This document shows positions 25,612 to 32,769 of a stretch of DNA of 38,220 bases, piece by piece (the stretch's first letter is position 1; each line of letters starts with the position of its first letter). The notes under the pieces are model-generated. The model had not been told where the DNA came from. It saw only the letters and a program-made list of their open reading frames with translations, and searched no databases. This DNA is from Chloroflexota bacterium (GTDB lineage Bacteria > Chloroflexota > Anaerolineae > Anaerolineales > VGOW01). Both the position numbers and the translations under genes were made by a program. The stretch is taken from NCBI GenBank assembly GCA_016213135.1, contig JACRBQ010000043.1:1-38220 (forward strand). Reading direction: 5' to 3'.

Positions 25612-26426
25612 AATAGAAACGATCCCGCAAACTCCATCACTGCATTCACCGTCGCCGCCGGGTCTTCCATTGGGAAGATATGGCCGGTGTTCGGGATAAT
25701 GGCCATACGGGCATCGGGCAATCTGGCCGCCATCAATTCGGCGTTGCCCGGCGGCACAACCTTGTCGTGTTCGCCAAACAAGATGAGCGTCGGCATCGTG
25801 AGCCGCCTCATGCGGTCGGCAACGGTCTCATCGCTGTAAGCGATCATGCCCGCCCCGGCCATCACTTGCGCGCTGTACTGCGCCGGCGGCACGGGATTGG
25901 TGAGGCGATATTGAATCAACTCGTCCACCGCTTCGGGATGGCGCTCGGCGAAGCCTGGCGCAGTGGCAATGGCAATACCGCGCTTGATCAATTCCATCGG
26001 ATCGCCCTGCCGGTTGGTGAGCACCTGCATCGCTTCGGGCGTGATGGGGATCACCTTTTGGCCGCCGTGATTGGCGCCGGCGAGAATCAACTTGCTCGTC
26101 AGATCGGGCCGCATGAGGGCCAGCTCTTGCGCGATGAAACCGCCGAGCGAGTGGCCGAACACCACCGCGCCTTTGAGGTGAAGCGCGTCGAGCAAACCGG
26201 CAGCGTCGGCGGCCAGCATGGGCACGGTGTACGGGCCGTCGGGCTTGTCGCTGCCGCCCGCGCCCCGGTTGTCAAAGGTGAGCGTCTGAAAACACGCGGC
26301 CAGGGCCGGCGCCACTTTGCGCCAGAACCAGCCGCCATACCCCACGCCGCTGATGAACAGCAACGGCTGTCCCGCGCCGTGAAGTTCGTATGCCAGTTCA
26401 ATGCCGTTGGATTGAAGGATTGGCAT
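25590..26426 (-). CDS. Alpha/beta hydrolase
   Basis: A 278-residue single-domain alpha/beta hydrolase. It starts MPILQSNGIELAYELHG, with the oxyanion region FISGVGYGGWFW, nucleophile elbow VFGHSLGGFIAQ, acid loop LILFGEHDKVVPPG and catalytic His in IPNTGHIFPMEDP. Its size and layout resemble carbon-carbon bond hydrolases and lactonases such as the 3-oxoadipate enol-lactonase group, but no specific substrate can be assigned. ATG 26426 lies 29 nt inside the ligase gene, and the stop overlaps the next gene by 22 nt, so all three are coupled. An upstream in-frame start would only read the ligase tail. It is an analogue of the hydrolase half of the fusion protein nearby. Confidence 0.88.
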   Translation of the reverse strand: MPILQSNGIELAYELHGAGQPLLFISGVGYGGWFWRKVAPALAACFQTLTFDNRGAGGSDKPDGPYTVPMLAADAAGLLDALHLKGAVVFGHSLGGFIAQELALMRPDLTSKLILAGANHGGQKVIPITPEAMQVLTNRQGDPMELIKRGIAIATAPGFAERHPEAVDELIQYRLTNPVPPAQYSAQVMAGAGMIAYSDETVADRMRRLTMPTLILFGEHDKVVPPGNAELMAARLPDARMAIIPNTGHIFPMEDPAATVNAVMEFAGSFLLCLATHR

Positions 26427-27987
26427 GGCTTTCGATTTCACCTCGATACTTCTCCACCAACATTCTTTTATCCACTTTGTTCGCGCCGGTCTTGGGGAGT
26501 TCGTCGGCAAACACCGCCGACTTCGGCACCTTGTAGCTCGCCAATCGTTCGCGCAGGAAACTGATCAGCTCGGCTTCTGAAAGATGCGCGCCGGGGCGGA
26601 GGGTCACCACCGCCCTGCCCACTTCGCCCCATTTGTCGTGCGGCACGCCAATGAGCGCCGCCTCCGCGACCGCCGGGTGCGCGTGCATCACGTTTTCCAC
26701 TTCCGCCGGATAAATGTTCTCGCCGCCGGAGATGATCATGTCTTTCGACCTGCCGACGATGTAATAATACCCCTCGGCGTCGCGCCGCGCGAGGTCGCCG
26801 GTGTGCAACCACGCCGGGCCGCCCGGGTCGTTCGCCAGGGGATGAATGGCCTCGGCGGTGGCCTGCGGGTTGTTCCAGTACCCGGCGCAAACGTGCGGGC
26901 CGCGCACCACCAGTTCGCCCACTTCATCCGGCCCGCACTCGCTGCCGTCGGCGCGGCAGACGCGGACATCAACATGAAACAGCGGAAAGCCCACCGCGCC
27001 CGGTTTGGCGCGCACATCTTTGGGCGGCAGCCAAAAAGTGTTCGGGCCGGCTTCGGTGAGACCGTAGCCGGTTTTGAAATCCACGCCTCGCGCCCAGAAA
27101 CGCTCAAGGACGGGTATGGGGCACGGCGCGCCGCCGCTGATCACCAATTTGAGTTTGCCGAAGTCGGCTTCCTGCCAACCAGGGTGTTGCTGCAAAACCA
27201 AAAACGCCGTCGGCACGTTGAAGTACAGCGTCACGCGCAGGTCGCGGATGAGGTTGAAAAGCGTCTCGGCGTCGAAGCGTTTGCACACAATGCTCGTGCC
27301 GCCGATGTGCGCCAACGGCGCGGTGAACACGTTGAGGCCGCCGGTGTGAAAGAGCGGCGAATCCAGCACGGCCACATCATCGGGGGTGAGGCCCCACGAC
27401 ACAATGGTATTCACCGAGTTGGCCGTGATCGAGCCGTGAGTCAGCACCGCGCCTTTGGGCGTGCCGGTGGTGCCCCCGGTATAGCAGATCACCCACGGAT
27501 CGCTCCAATCCAATTCGACCGGGGGCGGCGGCGCGGCGCTGAAGGCTTCGCGCTCCGCGAAACTTGCATCGCCGCCGTCGGCTTTGCCCTCCACCGCCAC
27601 AAAATTCCGCACGCTCGACGTGTGCGAGCGCAGTTCATTTGCTTGAGCGCAAAACTCACCGCCGTAGATCAACACCTTCGGCGCGGCGTCTTGCAGCAAC
27701 GCCGTTAGTTCGGCGGGCGCGAGTCGCCAGTTGAGGTTCTGCAATATCGCGCCCAGCTTGCCGAGCGCAAACCACACGTCGAGGTACTCGACGCAGTTCA
27801 TCGCCAACACCGCCACCCGGTCGCCTTTGGCGATGCCCAGCCGTTCGCGCAAAAAGTTGGCGGTGCGGTTGGCGGCCCGGTTCCACTCGCGATAGGTGAC
27901 GGCCCGGTGGTCGTGCTCGGTATCAATTAGCGCGAGTTTATCCGGCGTCAGCAATTCGCGCCGGAAAAGCCAGTCGCCGATGTGCAT
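26398..27987 (-). CDS. AMP-forming acyl-CoA synthetase (class I adenylate-forming)
   Basis: A 529-residue protein with all core motifs: CYTGGTTGTPKGAVLTHGS, TGYGLTEAGPNTFW, WLHTGDLARRDAEGYYYIVGRSKDMIISGGENIYP, and the terminal LPKTGANKVDKRML with the catalytic Lys. The start MHIGDWLFRRELLTPDKLAL parallels MYIGDYLGRRAVYSPDKLAI of the fusion protein's ligase half, so the two are paralogues. ATG 27987 is preferred; the in-frame upstream ATG at 28032 would lie within the heptamer repeats. It activates a carboxylic acid to its CoA ester using ATP. It overlaps the alpha/beta hydrolase gene by 29 nt. The acid is unknown; the adjacent importer may bring it in. Confidence 0.9.
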   Translation of the reverse strand: MHIGDWLFRRELLTPDKLALIDTEHDHRAVTYREWNRAANRTANFLRERLGIAKGDRVAVLAMNCVEYLDVWFALGKLGAILQNLNWRLAPAELTALLQDAAPKVLIYGGEFCAQANELRSHTSSVRNFVAVEGKADGGDASFAEREAFSAAPPPPVELDWSDPWVICYTGGTTGTPKGAVLTHGSITANSVNTIVSWGLTPDDVAVLDSPLFHTGGLNVFTAPLAHIGGTSIVCKRFDAETLFNLIRDLRVTLYFNVPTAFLVLQQHPGWQEADFGKLKLVISGGAPCPIPVLERFWARGVDFKTGYGLTEAGPNTFWLPPKDVRAKPGAVGFPLFHVDVRVCRADGSECGPDEVGELVVRGPHVCAGYWNNPQATAEAIHPLANDPGGPAWLHTGDLARRDAEGYYYIVGRSKDMIISGGENIYPAEVENVMHAHPAVAEAALIGVPHDKWGEVGRAVVTLRPGAHLSEAELISFLRERLASYKVPKSAVFADELPKTGANKVDKRMLVEKYRGEIESHANPSIQRH

Positions 27988-27998
27988 GCAGATGCATT

Positions 27999-28068
27999 GG
28001 ATAGTGGATAGTGGGTAGTGGACAGCAAGCACTACCCGCTGTTCACTGCCCGCTGATCCCTACCCGCT
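27999..28068. repeat. Heptamer-repeat palindrome between SDR and acyl-CoA synthetase genes
   Basis: On the minus strand, heptamers of the AGYGGGT/AGTGAAC type are followed by a short spacer and inverse-oriented CACTACC and two CACTATC heptamers. As at 24504-24605, the array begins at the stop codon of the upstream gene, here the SDR TAG at 28069-28067. It fills most of the intergenic space before the ligase start and can fold into a hairpin. Confidence 0.75.
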
Positions 28069-28831
28069 ACGTCCCCACCACAATCCCGCCGTCCACGCGC
28101 AGGGTTTCGCCGGTGATGAAGCCGGCCTCGTCGGAAGCGAGGAACAGGTAGGCATTGGCAATATCGCGCGGCTGGCCGAGGCGGCCCAGCGGCGTGCGCT
28201 CGCGCATTCCGGCCAACACCTTTTCGGGCATCGAGGCCACCATTTCGGTGGCGGTGAATCCGGGGGCGACGGCGTTCACCCGGATATTGTAGCGGCCCAG
28301 TTCACGCGCCCACACTTTGGTCATGCCGATCACCGCCGCCTTGGTCGCCACGTAATTGGTCTGCCCAAAGTTGCCGTCCAGCCCCACCACCGAAGAGGCG
28401 TTAAGGATGACTCCCCCGCCCTGTTTGATCATGTGCGGCGCGACGGCTTGCGTGCAGTTGAACACACCCTTGAGATTGACGCCGACCACCAGATCGAAAT
28501 CGGCCTCCGGCATTTGTTTGACGAGTTCACCGTCTTTCACTTTGACGAGCGCGCCGTCGCGCAGAACACCGGCGTTGTTCACCAGCACATCCACGCGCCC
28601 GTGTTTGGCGATGACCGCCTCCACCCACACTTGAACGGCTTGCCGGTCGGCCACGTTCACCTTGAAAAACTCGCCGCCGATGGCCGCCGCGGCCTGCCGC
28701 CCGGCTTCCTCCGCCAGGTCGCAGAGGATCACGGCGGCCCCGGCCTCGGCGAACCGTTCGGCGGTGGCCCTGCCAATTCCGGCGGCCCCGCCTGTGATGA
28801 GAGCCACCCGGCCTTTCAATTCTGTTCCCAT
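28067..28831 (-). CDS. SDR-family oxidoreductase (FabG-like 3-oxoacyl reductase/3-hydroxyacyl dehydrogenase)
   Basis: A 254-residue classical short-chain dehydrogenase. It has the cofactor motif LITGGAAGIGRATAERFAEAG, NNAG in VDVLVNNAGVL, catalytic Ser in LNASSVVGLDG and YVATK (Tyr-xxx-Lys), then RVNAVAPGFTATEM and the closing GFITGETLRVDGGIVVG. ATG 28831 follows an AGAGGA site; the in-frame start at 28888 lies upstream of the predicted transcript start. The family reduces or oxidises beta-oxo/hydroxyacyl thioesters or ring alcohols with NAD(P)(H). It heads the acyl-CoA cluster (SDR, ligase, hydrolase, KASIII-like, ligase-hydrolase) and is preceded by a candidate SARP-controlled promoter. Confidence 0.92.
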   Translation of the reverse strand: MGTELKGRVALITGGAAGIGRATAERFAEAGAAVILCDLAEEAGRQAAAAIGGEFFKVNVADRQAVQVWVEAVIAKHGRVDVLVNNAGVLRDGALVKVKDGELVKQMPEADFDLVVGVNLKGVFNCTQAVAPHMIKQGGGVILNASSVVGLDGNFGQTNYVATKAAVIGMTKVWARELGRYNIRVNAVAPGFTATEMVASMPEKVLAGMRERTPLGRLGQPRDIANAYLFLASDEAGFITGETLRVDGGIVVGT

Positions 28832-28886
28832 GCGAAAATCCTCTTTCGTCTTGCCGCAATTTACGCGGGTAGTTGCCGCAATTTGC

Positions 28887-28918
28887 AATATAGCAAGCGG
28901 CAGTTACGCGACGGTTAC
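28887..28918 (-). promoter_or_regulatory. Candidate SARP-type operator and promoter of the SDR/acyl-CoA cluster
   Basis: On the minus strand the 11-mers GTAACCGTCGC and GTAACTGCCGC stand in tandem (28918-28897). Exactly 10 nt after the second GTAAC is TATATT (28892-28887), preceded by TGC as in an extended -10. The predicted transcript start is about 50 nt before the SDR start codon. The second GTAAC contains the TAA stop of the small gene upstream. A 12-bp direct repeat TTGCCGCAATTT (28851-28862 and 28873-28884, 22 bp apart) lies between promoter and gene. Confidence 0.65.
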
Positions 28919-29116
28919 ATCGGGGCCGTTTTCCAGCCTGACGTACTGCGCCATGAACGAGGCTGCGTCTTCCCAGCGTGTGAAATGTCGTTCCTCATCG
29001 GATTGCACGTGCCGGATAAACCCGTGCCAGTCCGAAGCCGGCCCAGCCGGGCCATCGGCGGGCGCATCGTACACAAAGCGAACGACGAAAGAGACCACAG
29101 TGGTCTCGACGGTCAT
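28904..29116 (-). CDS. Small conserved-looking protein, 70 aa, unknown function
   Basis: A 70-residue protein with no recognisable catalytic motif. It has a beta-rich N-terminus (TTVVSFVVRFVYDAP), a central W.GFIRHVQSDEERHFTRWEDA segment and an aromatic-rich C-terminal helix (ASFMAQYVRLE). Small proteins with a 'W.G.I.HVQSGE...F' core are, to my recollection, common beside regulators in Chloroflexota; this is not checked. An AGGAG site lies 8 nt before ATG 29116, and a candidate SARP promoter lies between it and the large regulator gene upstream. The gene ends inside the operator of the next transcript. It is likely real, given the ribosome site and position, but the function is unknown. Confidence 0.65.
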   Translation of the reverse strand: MTVETTVVSFVVRFVYDAPADGPAGPASDWHGFIRHVQSDEERHFTRWEDAASFMAQYVRLENGPDVTVA

Positions 29117-29146
29117 AATGAAGACTCCTGAAGTGTTTCACGGCAG

Positions 29147-29189
29147 AGTGTAGCCGCGAGGGGTCACGGAAAAGTTACAGGGTGGTTAC
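29147..29189 (-). promoter_or_regulatory. Candidate SARP-type operator (three repeats) and promoter of the 70-aa gene
   Basis: On the minus strand GTAAC (29189-29185), GTAAC (29178-29174) and GTGAC (29167-29163) repeat with an exact 11-bp period. They are followed after 10 nt by TACACT (29152-29147). The first two repeats cover the last codons and TAA stop of the regulator gene. Predicted transcription starts just downstream, leaving a short leader before ATG 29116. Confidence 0.6.
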
Positions 29190-32100
29190 AGCGCCGTCGT
29201 CCGCTTGCGCAAGTTGTTCGTGCAGAGCCACCGTGGCCGCCGAGGGCGCAATGTCCAGTTCGTCGCGCAGGGTGTTGACGCACCGTTGGTAGGTGCGAAG
29301 GGCTTGCGGGCGGTTGCCCTGCCGCGCATAGGCTATCATTATCAGGCGATAGGCGTTTTCCCAGCACGAGTCGCGGGCCAATATGGCCTGGCAGATGCTC
29401 AAGCCCTCATCGAACTGGCGGCGATCGATATGAGCTTCGGCCAGTTTATTGGCCGCGCGCAAGTACAATGCCAGCAACCGTTCGCGCTCCTCGCTTGCCC
29501 AATCCTCGTAGAGAGCATCAAGCATGAAGTCGCCGCTATACAGTTTGACCGCCATCTGCAGACGGGCCATGGCCTCGTTGGAGGAGGGCAAGCCGGCATC
29601 GCTCAACCGCAGGCCGGTTTCGGCAGCCTGCTCAAACTGCGCGGCATCCAGCCACAGATCGGCTTCGGGGCGGAGGAAGTAGGCCGCGCCCTCGCGGACG
29701 ATGAAGGCAAAGGGCGCGTCGGCGGGGCGCGCGGGTTCGAGCACTTTGTTCAGCGCATTGAGCGCCACTTTGAAATCGCGCATGGCAGCTTCGGGCGTGA
29801 GCGACGGCCACAGCCGATCCACAATTTCATCCCGCTGCAGAGGATGCCCGCGCTGGGCGAGGAATAACTGAAACAACTGCCGGGCTTTGTCGCGCCGCCA
29901 ATCACGCGACTCAATCTCCACCGAACCGCGCCACACGCGGAACGCACCCAGCGCCTGCACGCGCAGTTGATAGCCGGGGTGCACTTTGATATCGAGGAGG
30001 CCGATCTCGGTCAACAATCGGCTGACGTATGCCGGGCGATACCGCCGGGCGCGAGCTTCGATTAACAGCGGCACAAGGCGGCGCGGGTCCGGCGGGCCGT
30101 GCAGCGTGGCGCTGGCAAACAGAAAGTCGTAACCGTGGGTTTCGCACAATCCAAGCCAGTCCTCCAGGCAGGGGCCAAGGCGTTCGGCCTGTTTGAGTTC
30201 GAAGTAAGCCAGGCTAAGCCACAACCGGGCGGCGGCGCGGCCAAAGCTATCGCCGCAATCGCGGAAGATGAGCAACGTGCGCGACAGCGTTTCAATCGCC
30301 CGATCAAATTGACGGGCCAGCACGTAGCCGGCGCCCAACGCCAATTCGGCCAGGGCCGCCACCCACTGATCGCCCGACCACCGGCCCAGTTCCGCCGCTT
30401 CGGCAGCGGCGGCTTCTGCGGAGGCGAGGTCTCCCGAAAATCCGTAGGCGCGGGTGAGGCCCCACATGACTTCGAGGCGCGTGCGGCGGACGGCCAGCCG
30501 GTCGCCCATAGCCATTGCCGTTTGATAACAACGAATCGCCTCGTCGGTGGTGAGGCCCATGCCCGTAGCGGCGCGCAGTTGCCAGGCGTGCCCCAACCGC
30601 AGGTACCCGACGGCGGTCACAAACGGCGAGCCGAGGCGCTCGCCCAGCGCAATCCCTTCTTGCGCCAGCGCGAAGGCCGTATCGGCATCTCCGCGAAAGG
30701 CATCTATCAGTGAAAGCAGCAGCACGGTTTCGCGGTGCGCGCGCGGCGGATGGATTTGCCCCAATGCCGCCTCTCTACGTTCGGCCTCCGCCCACGACAC
30801 CAGGATTTGCAGCGCCTCAGCCAACTGCCCTGTGCGCAGTTTGACGCGCACGCCAATCACATCCTCATCCGGGCCTTCCTCGCGGAGCGACCGGGCTTCG
30901 GCCTGCAGCGCCTCGGCCTCGGCCGGCTTGCCCATGTTGAGTTTGTTCTCAGCCAGCAGTTCCAGCAAGCGGGCGCGCGCGTCGCGGTCGGCAATGCCAT
31001 CCGTGAGGCGCAGGGCCTCCTCCAACAGGCTCTCGGCTTGCGCCGGGCGGACGGTGTCGAGGTACACCAGCGCTTGCCCCCTGAGAGCGCGGCTGATGCC
31101 GTTGAGATCGCCGCGCGCGCGCCAGGTGCGCTCGGCTTCGGCGTACCAGCGCAGTGCGTCGTCGAAGCGGCTGCGCAAACGGTAGACATCGCCGAGGTAG
31201 TGCTGCAATAGCGGATGGTCGGCTACAACTTCAGGCGGGAGCGAATCGATCCAGGCGCTGATCGTGTCCAGCCGGCCGGTGCGCAGGGCGGTCTCGCCGG
31301 CGGCTTCGATGGCCGCGGCGGCTTCGGCAAAAGACCCGGACGACAGCCAGTAGTAGATGGCCGCTTCCCAATCGCCTTGTGTCTGAAAATATCCCGCCGC
31401 GCGGCGGGGGCGCGAGCGGGCGGCCTCGGGGTCGGCCCTCAATTGCTCGCGGAGAAAGTCGTGAAAGAGGTGATGAGAGCGGTAATGTTTTTCGCCGAGG
31501 GCGACGACAAATAGATCGAGATCGTGCAGGCGGGCGAGCATCGCCGCGCCGCTGCCCAATCCGGTGACCGCATCGCAGGCGGCGGGCGTGAGTTCGCGCA
31601 GAACGGCAGTGTCGCGCAGAAAGGCTGCGATGTCGGGCGGCTGGCGATCCAGCACGTCGCGGGCGAGATAATCGAACAGCGCGCGCAGCGACGTCGGCCC
31701 CTGGGCCAACAGCCGGGCGGCGCCCTGCGCCCGGTCGCTTCGCAGTCCTTGCCACACCAACTGCAAGGCAATGGGCCAGCCTTCGGTTTTGTGAGCCAGC
31801 GCGGAGAGTTCATCGGGCGCAAGCGCCATGCCGTAGGCATCGCGGAATAGCGCTTCGATCTCCGGCGGCTCAAAGGCAAAGGCGTCGCGGCCAATCTCCA
31901 GCACGTCGCCTTTGGCTCGCCAGGTGACGAAACCGGGCGCGGTGAGAGGGTGGCGTGAACTGATGACAAGGTGCAAGTCCGGTGGAAGGTAGGTGATGAA
32001 TCGCTCGGTGAGGGCGTTGATCTCCGGCGAGGCGGCGACGAAATGATAGTCATCTATCACCAGCAACGAGGGGCCGTTGAGGATGTCGGGTGCGGCCAAC

Positions 32101-32489
32101 CCGTTGACAAGCGCGTCGAGGGCTTGCGCCAACGCGCCGTTGCCGCCTTGCGCGCCAAGTTCCTGCAAGAGCGCCAGGGGCAGATCGGAGAAGTTGCTCA
32201 GCCGTATGCTGAAAGCGGCGATCAGGTGTGAAAGGAAGATTTGCGGGTCGGCGTCGGACTCGCTGACGCTGTACCAGAACAGGGGCGCCTCCATCGAGGC
32301 CATCGAAGCGAGGGCGGTGCTCTTGCCATAGCCCGTGCCGGCCTGCACCAGAGTGAGCCGGTAGTCGAGCGCCTCGTGCAGTCTGGCCGCGAGTGCCGGA
32401 CGCGGAAGCACGCGGCGGTGCAATCGCGGCGGGGTCAGTTTGGTTCGCAAGACGTGTGGGGGGACTACGCCGGGCATCACGTTAAGCAT
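29175..32489 (-). CDS. Large transcriptional regulator: STAND ATPase + TPR + C-terminal SARP wHTH and BTAD domain
   Basis: A 1104-residue protein. Residues about 10-330 are a MalT-like STAND NTPase: 'RTKLTPPRLHRRVLPRP' entry, Walker A GTGYGKST (51-58), Walker B LLVIDDYHF (142-150) and VISSRHPL. Residues about 370-800 are helical repeats of TPR character. Residues 844-925 form an OmpR/SARP-type winged helix (VQALGAFRVW, WRRDKARQLFQLFLAQ, EIVDRLWP, LNALNKVLEP). Residues 945-1095 form a bacterial transcription activation domain ending YQRCVNTLRDELDIAPS. Classical SARPs carry this module at the N-terminus; here it is C-terminal, replacing the LuxR domain of MalT. It probably integrates a ligand signal with ATP binding and activates nearby 11-bp direct-repeat promoters. 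ATG 32477 is an alternative start. Confidence 0.92.
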   Translation of the reverse strand: MLNVMPGVVPPHVLRTKLTPPRLHRRVLPRPALAARLHEALDYRLTLVQAGTGYGKSTALASMASMEAPLFWYSVSESDADPQIFLSHLIAAFSIRLSNFSDLPLALLQELGAQGGNGALAQALDALVNGLAAPDILNGPSLLVIDDYHFVAASPEINALTERFITYLPPDLHLVISSRHPLTAPGFVTWRAKGDVLEIGRDAFAFEPPEIEALFRDAYGMALAPDELSALAHKTEGWPIALQLVWQGLRSDRAQGAARLLAQGPTSLRALFDYLARDVLDRQPPDIAAFLRDTAVLRELTPAACDAVTGLGSGAAMLARLHDLDLFVVALGEKHYRSHHLFHDFLREQLRADPEAARSRPRRAAGYFQTQGDWEAAIYYWLSSGSFAEAAAAIEAAGETALRTGRLDTISAWIDSLPPEVVADHPLLQHYLGDVYRLRSRFDDALRWYAEAERTWRARGDLNGISRALRGQALVYLDTVRPAQAESLLEEALRLTDGIADRDARARLLELLAENKLNMGKPAEAEALQAEARSLREEGPDEDVIGVRVKLRTGQLAEALQILVSWAEAERREAALGQIHPPRAHRETVLLLSLIDAFRGDADTAFALAQEGIALGERLGSPFVTAVGYLRLGHAWQLRAATGMGLTTDEAIRCYQTAMAMGDRLAVRRTRLEVMWGLTRAYGFSGDLASAEAAAAEAAELGRWSGDQWVAALAELALGAGYVLARQFDRAIETLSRTLLIFRDCGDSFGRAAARLWLSLAYFELKQAERLGPCLEDWLGLCETHGYDFLFASATLHGPPDPRRLVPLLIEARARRYRPAYVSRLLTEIGLLDIKVHPGYQLRVQALGAFRVWRGSVEIESRDWRRDKARQLFQLFLAQRGHPLQRDEIVDRLWPSLTPEAAMRDFKVALNALNKVLEPARPADAPFAFIVREGAAYFLRPEADLWLDAAQFEQAAETGLRLSDAGLPSSNEAMARLQMAVKLYSGDFMLDALYEDWASEERERLLALYLRAANKLAEAHIDRRQFDEGLSICQAILARDSCWENAYRLIMIAYARQGNRPQALRTYQRCVNTLRDELDIAPSAATVALHEQLAQADDGAVTTL

Positions 32490-32518
32490 ACTACGAACTC
32501 AAGACCGCCGGGAAACGA

Positions 32519-32555
32519 AAACACCGTAGCCCTACTTCGCGGGTCTACGGTGTTT
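32519..32555 (-). terminator. Stem-loop terminator behind the tRNA 3' remnant
   Basis: A perfect 11-bp stem (AAACACCGTAG, 32519-32529, with CTACGGTGTTT, 32545-32555) encloses a loop with further pairing. On the minus strand it follows the tRNA remnant after 4 nt and is followed by a U-rich TTTTCGTTTC tail. It looks like the original terminator of the disrupted tRNA gene. It may also insulate the regulator gene from transcription coming from the right. Confidence 0.75.
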
Positions 32556-32559
32556 GTGA

Positions 32560-32595
32560 GGTAGCGGGGGCAGGATTCGAACCTGCGACCTCGGG
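32560..32595 (-). pseudogene. Truncated tRNA gene (3' part only), probable attachment-site remnant
   Basis: On the minus strand the 36 nt read, in order, as the anticodon-stem 3' strand CCCG, variable loop AGGTC, T-stem GCAGG, loop TTCGAAT, T-stem CCTGC, acceptor strand CCCCGCT, discriminator A, and CC. Sequence further 5' shows no anticodon loop, D-arm or matching AGCGGGG acceptor strand, so the tRNA is cut at the anticodon stem. The composition resembles an initiator tRNA-Met 3' half, but the anticodon is missing, so the identity is unproven. Confidence 0.8.
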
Positions 32596-32639
32596 TGGAG
32601 GAAAGGGGGTGAGGGATAGGTGAAGTCGTGTCAGATTCA

Positions 32640-32674
32640 GTACAAATGTCTATAAACTGCGTACACCTGTCTAT
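32640..32674. repeat. Direct repeats GTACAnnTGTCTAT, possible IS481-type element end
   Basis: GTACAAATGTCTAT (32640-32653) and GTACACCTGTCTAT (32661-32674) are 21 bp apart and agree at 12 of 14 positions; a third TGTC lies at 32629-32632. Spaced TACAnnTGTC motifs are seen at the ends of IS481-like elements, where they bind the transposase. No transposase gene is in the window, so this may be a remnant end or a regulator site. The rest of the gap from 32490 to 32769 holds the tRNA remnant, its terminator and a weak promoter-like TACACT at 32743. Confidence 0.4.
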
Positions 32675-32769
32675 TGCACATCATCCCAAAAAAGGGTAAT
32701 ATCATTCCTAGCTCGCGCTTACGGCCTACCTGACGCTCGTTTTACACTGAATAACCATCGAGGGTTTAC

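Noticed and set aside
28851-28884. TTGCCGCAATTT direct repeat as a further SARP box
   Set aside because: The period is 22 bp, but it lies downstream of the predicted -10 and lacks the GTAAC core; at most a separate site.
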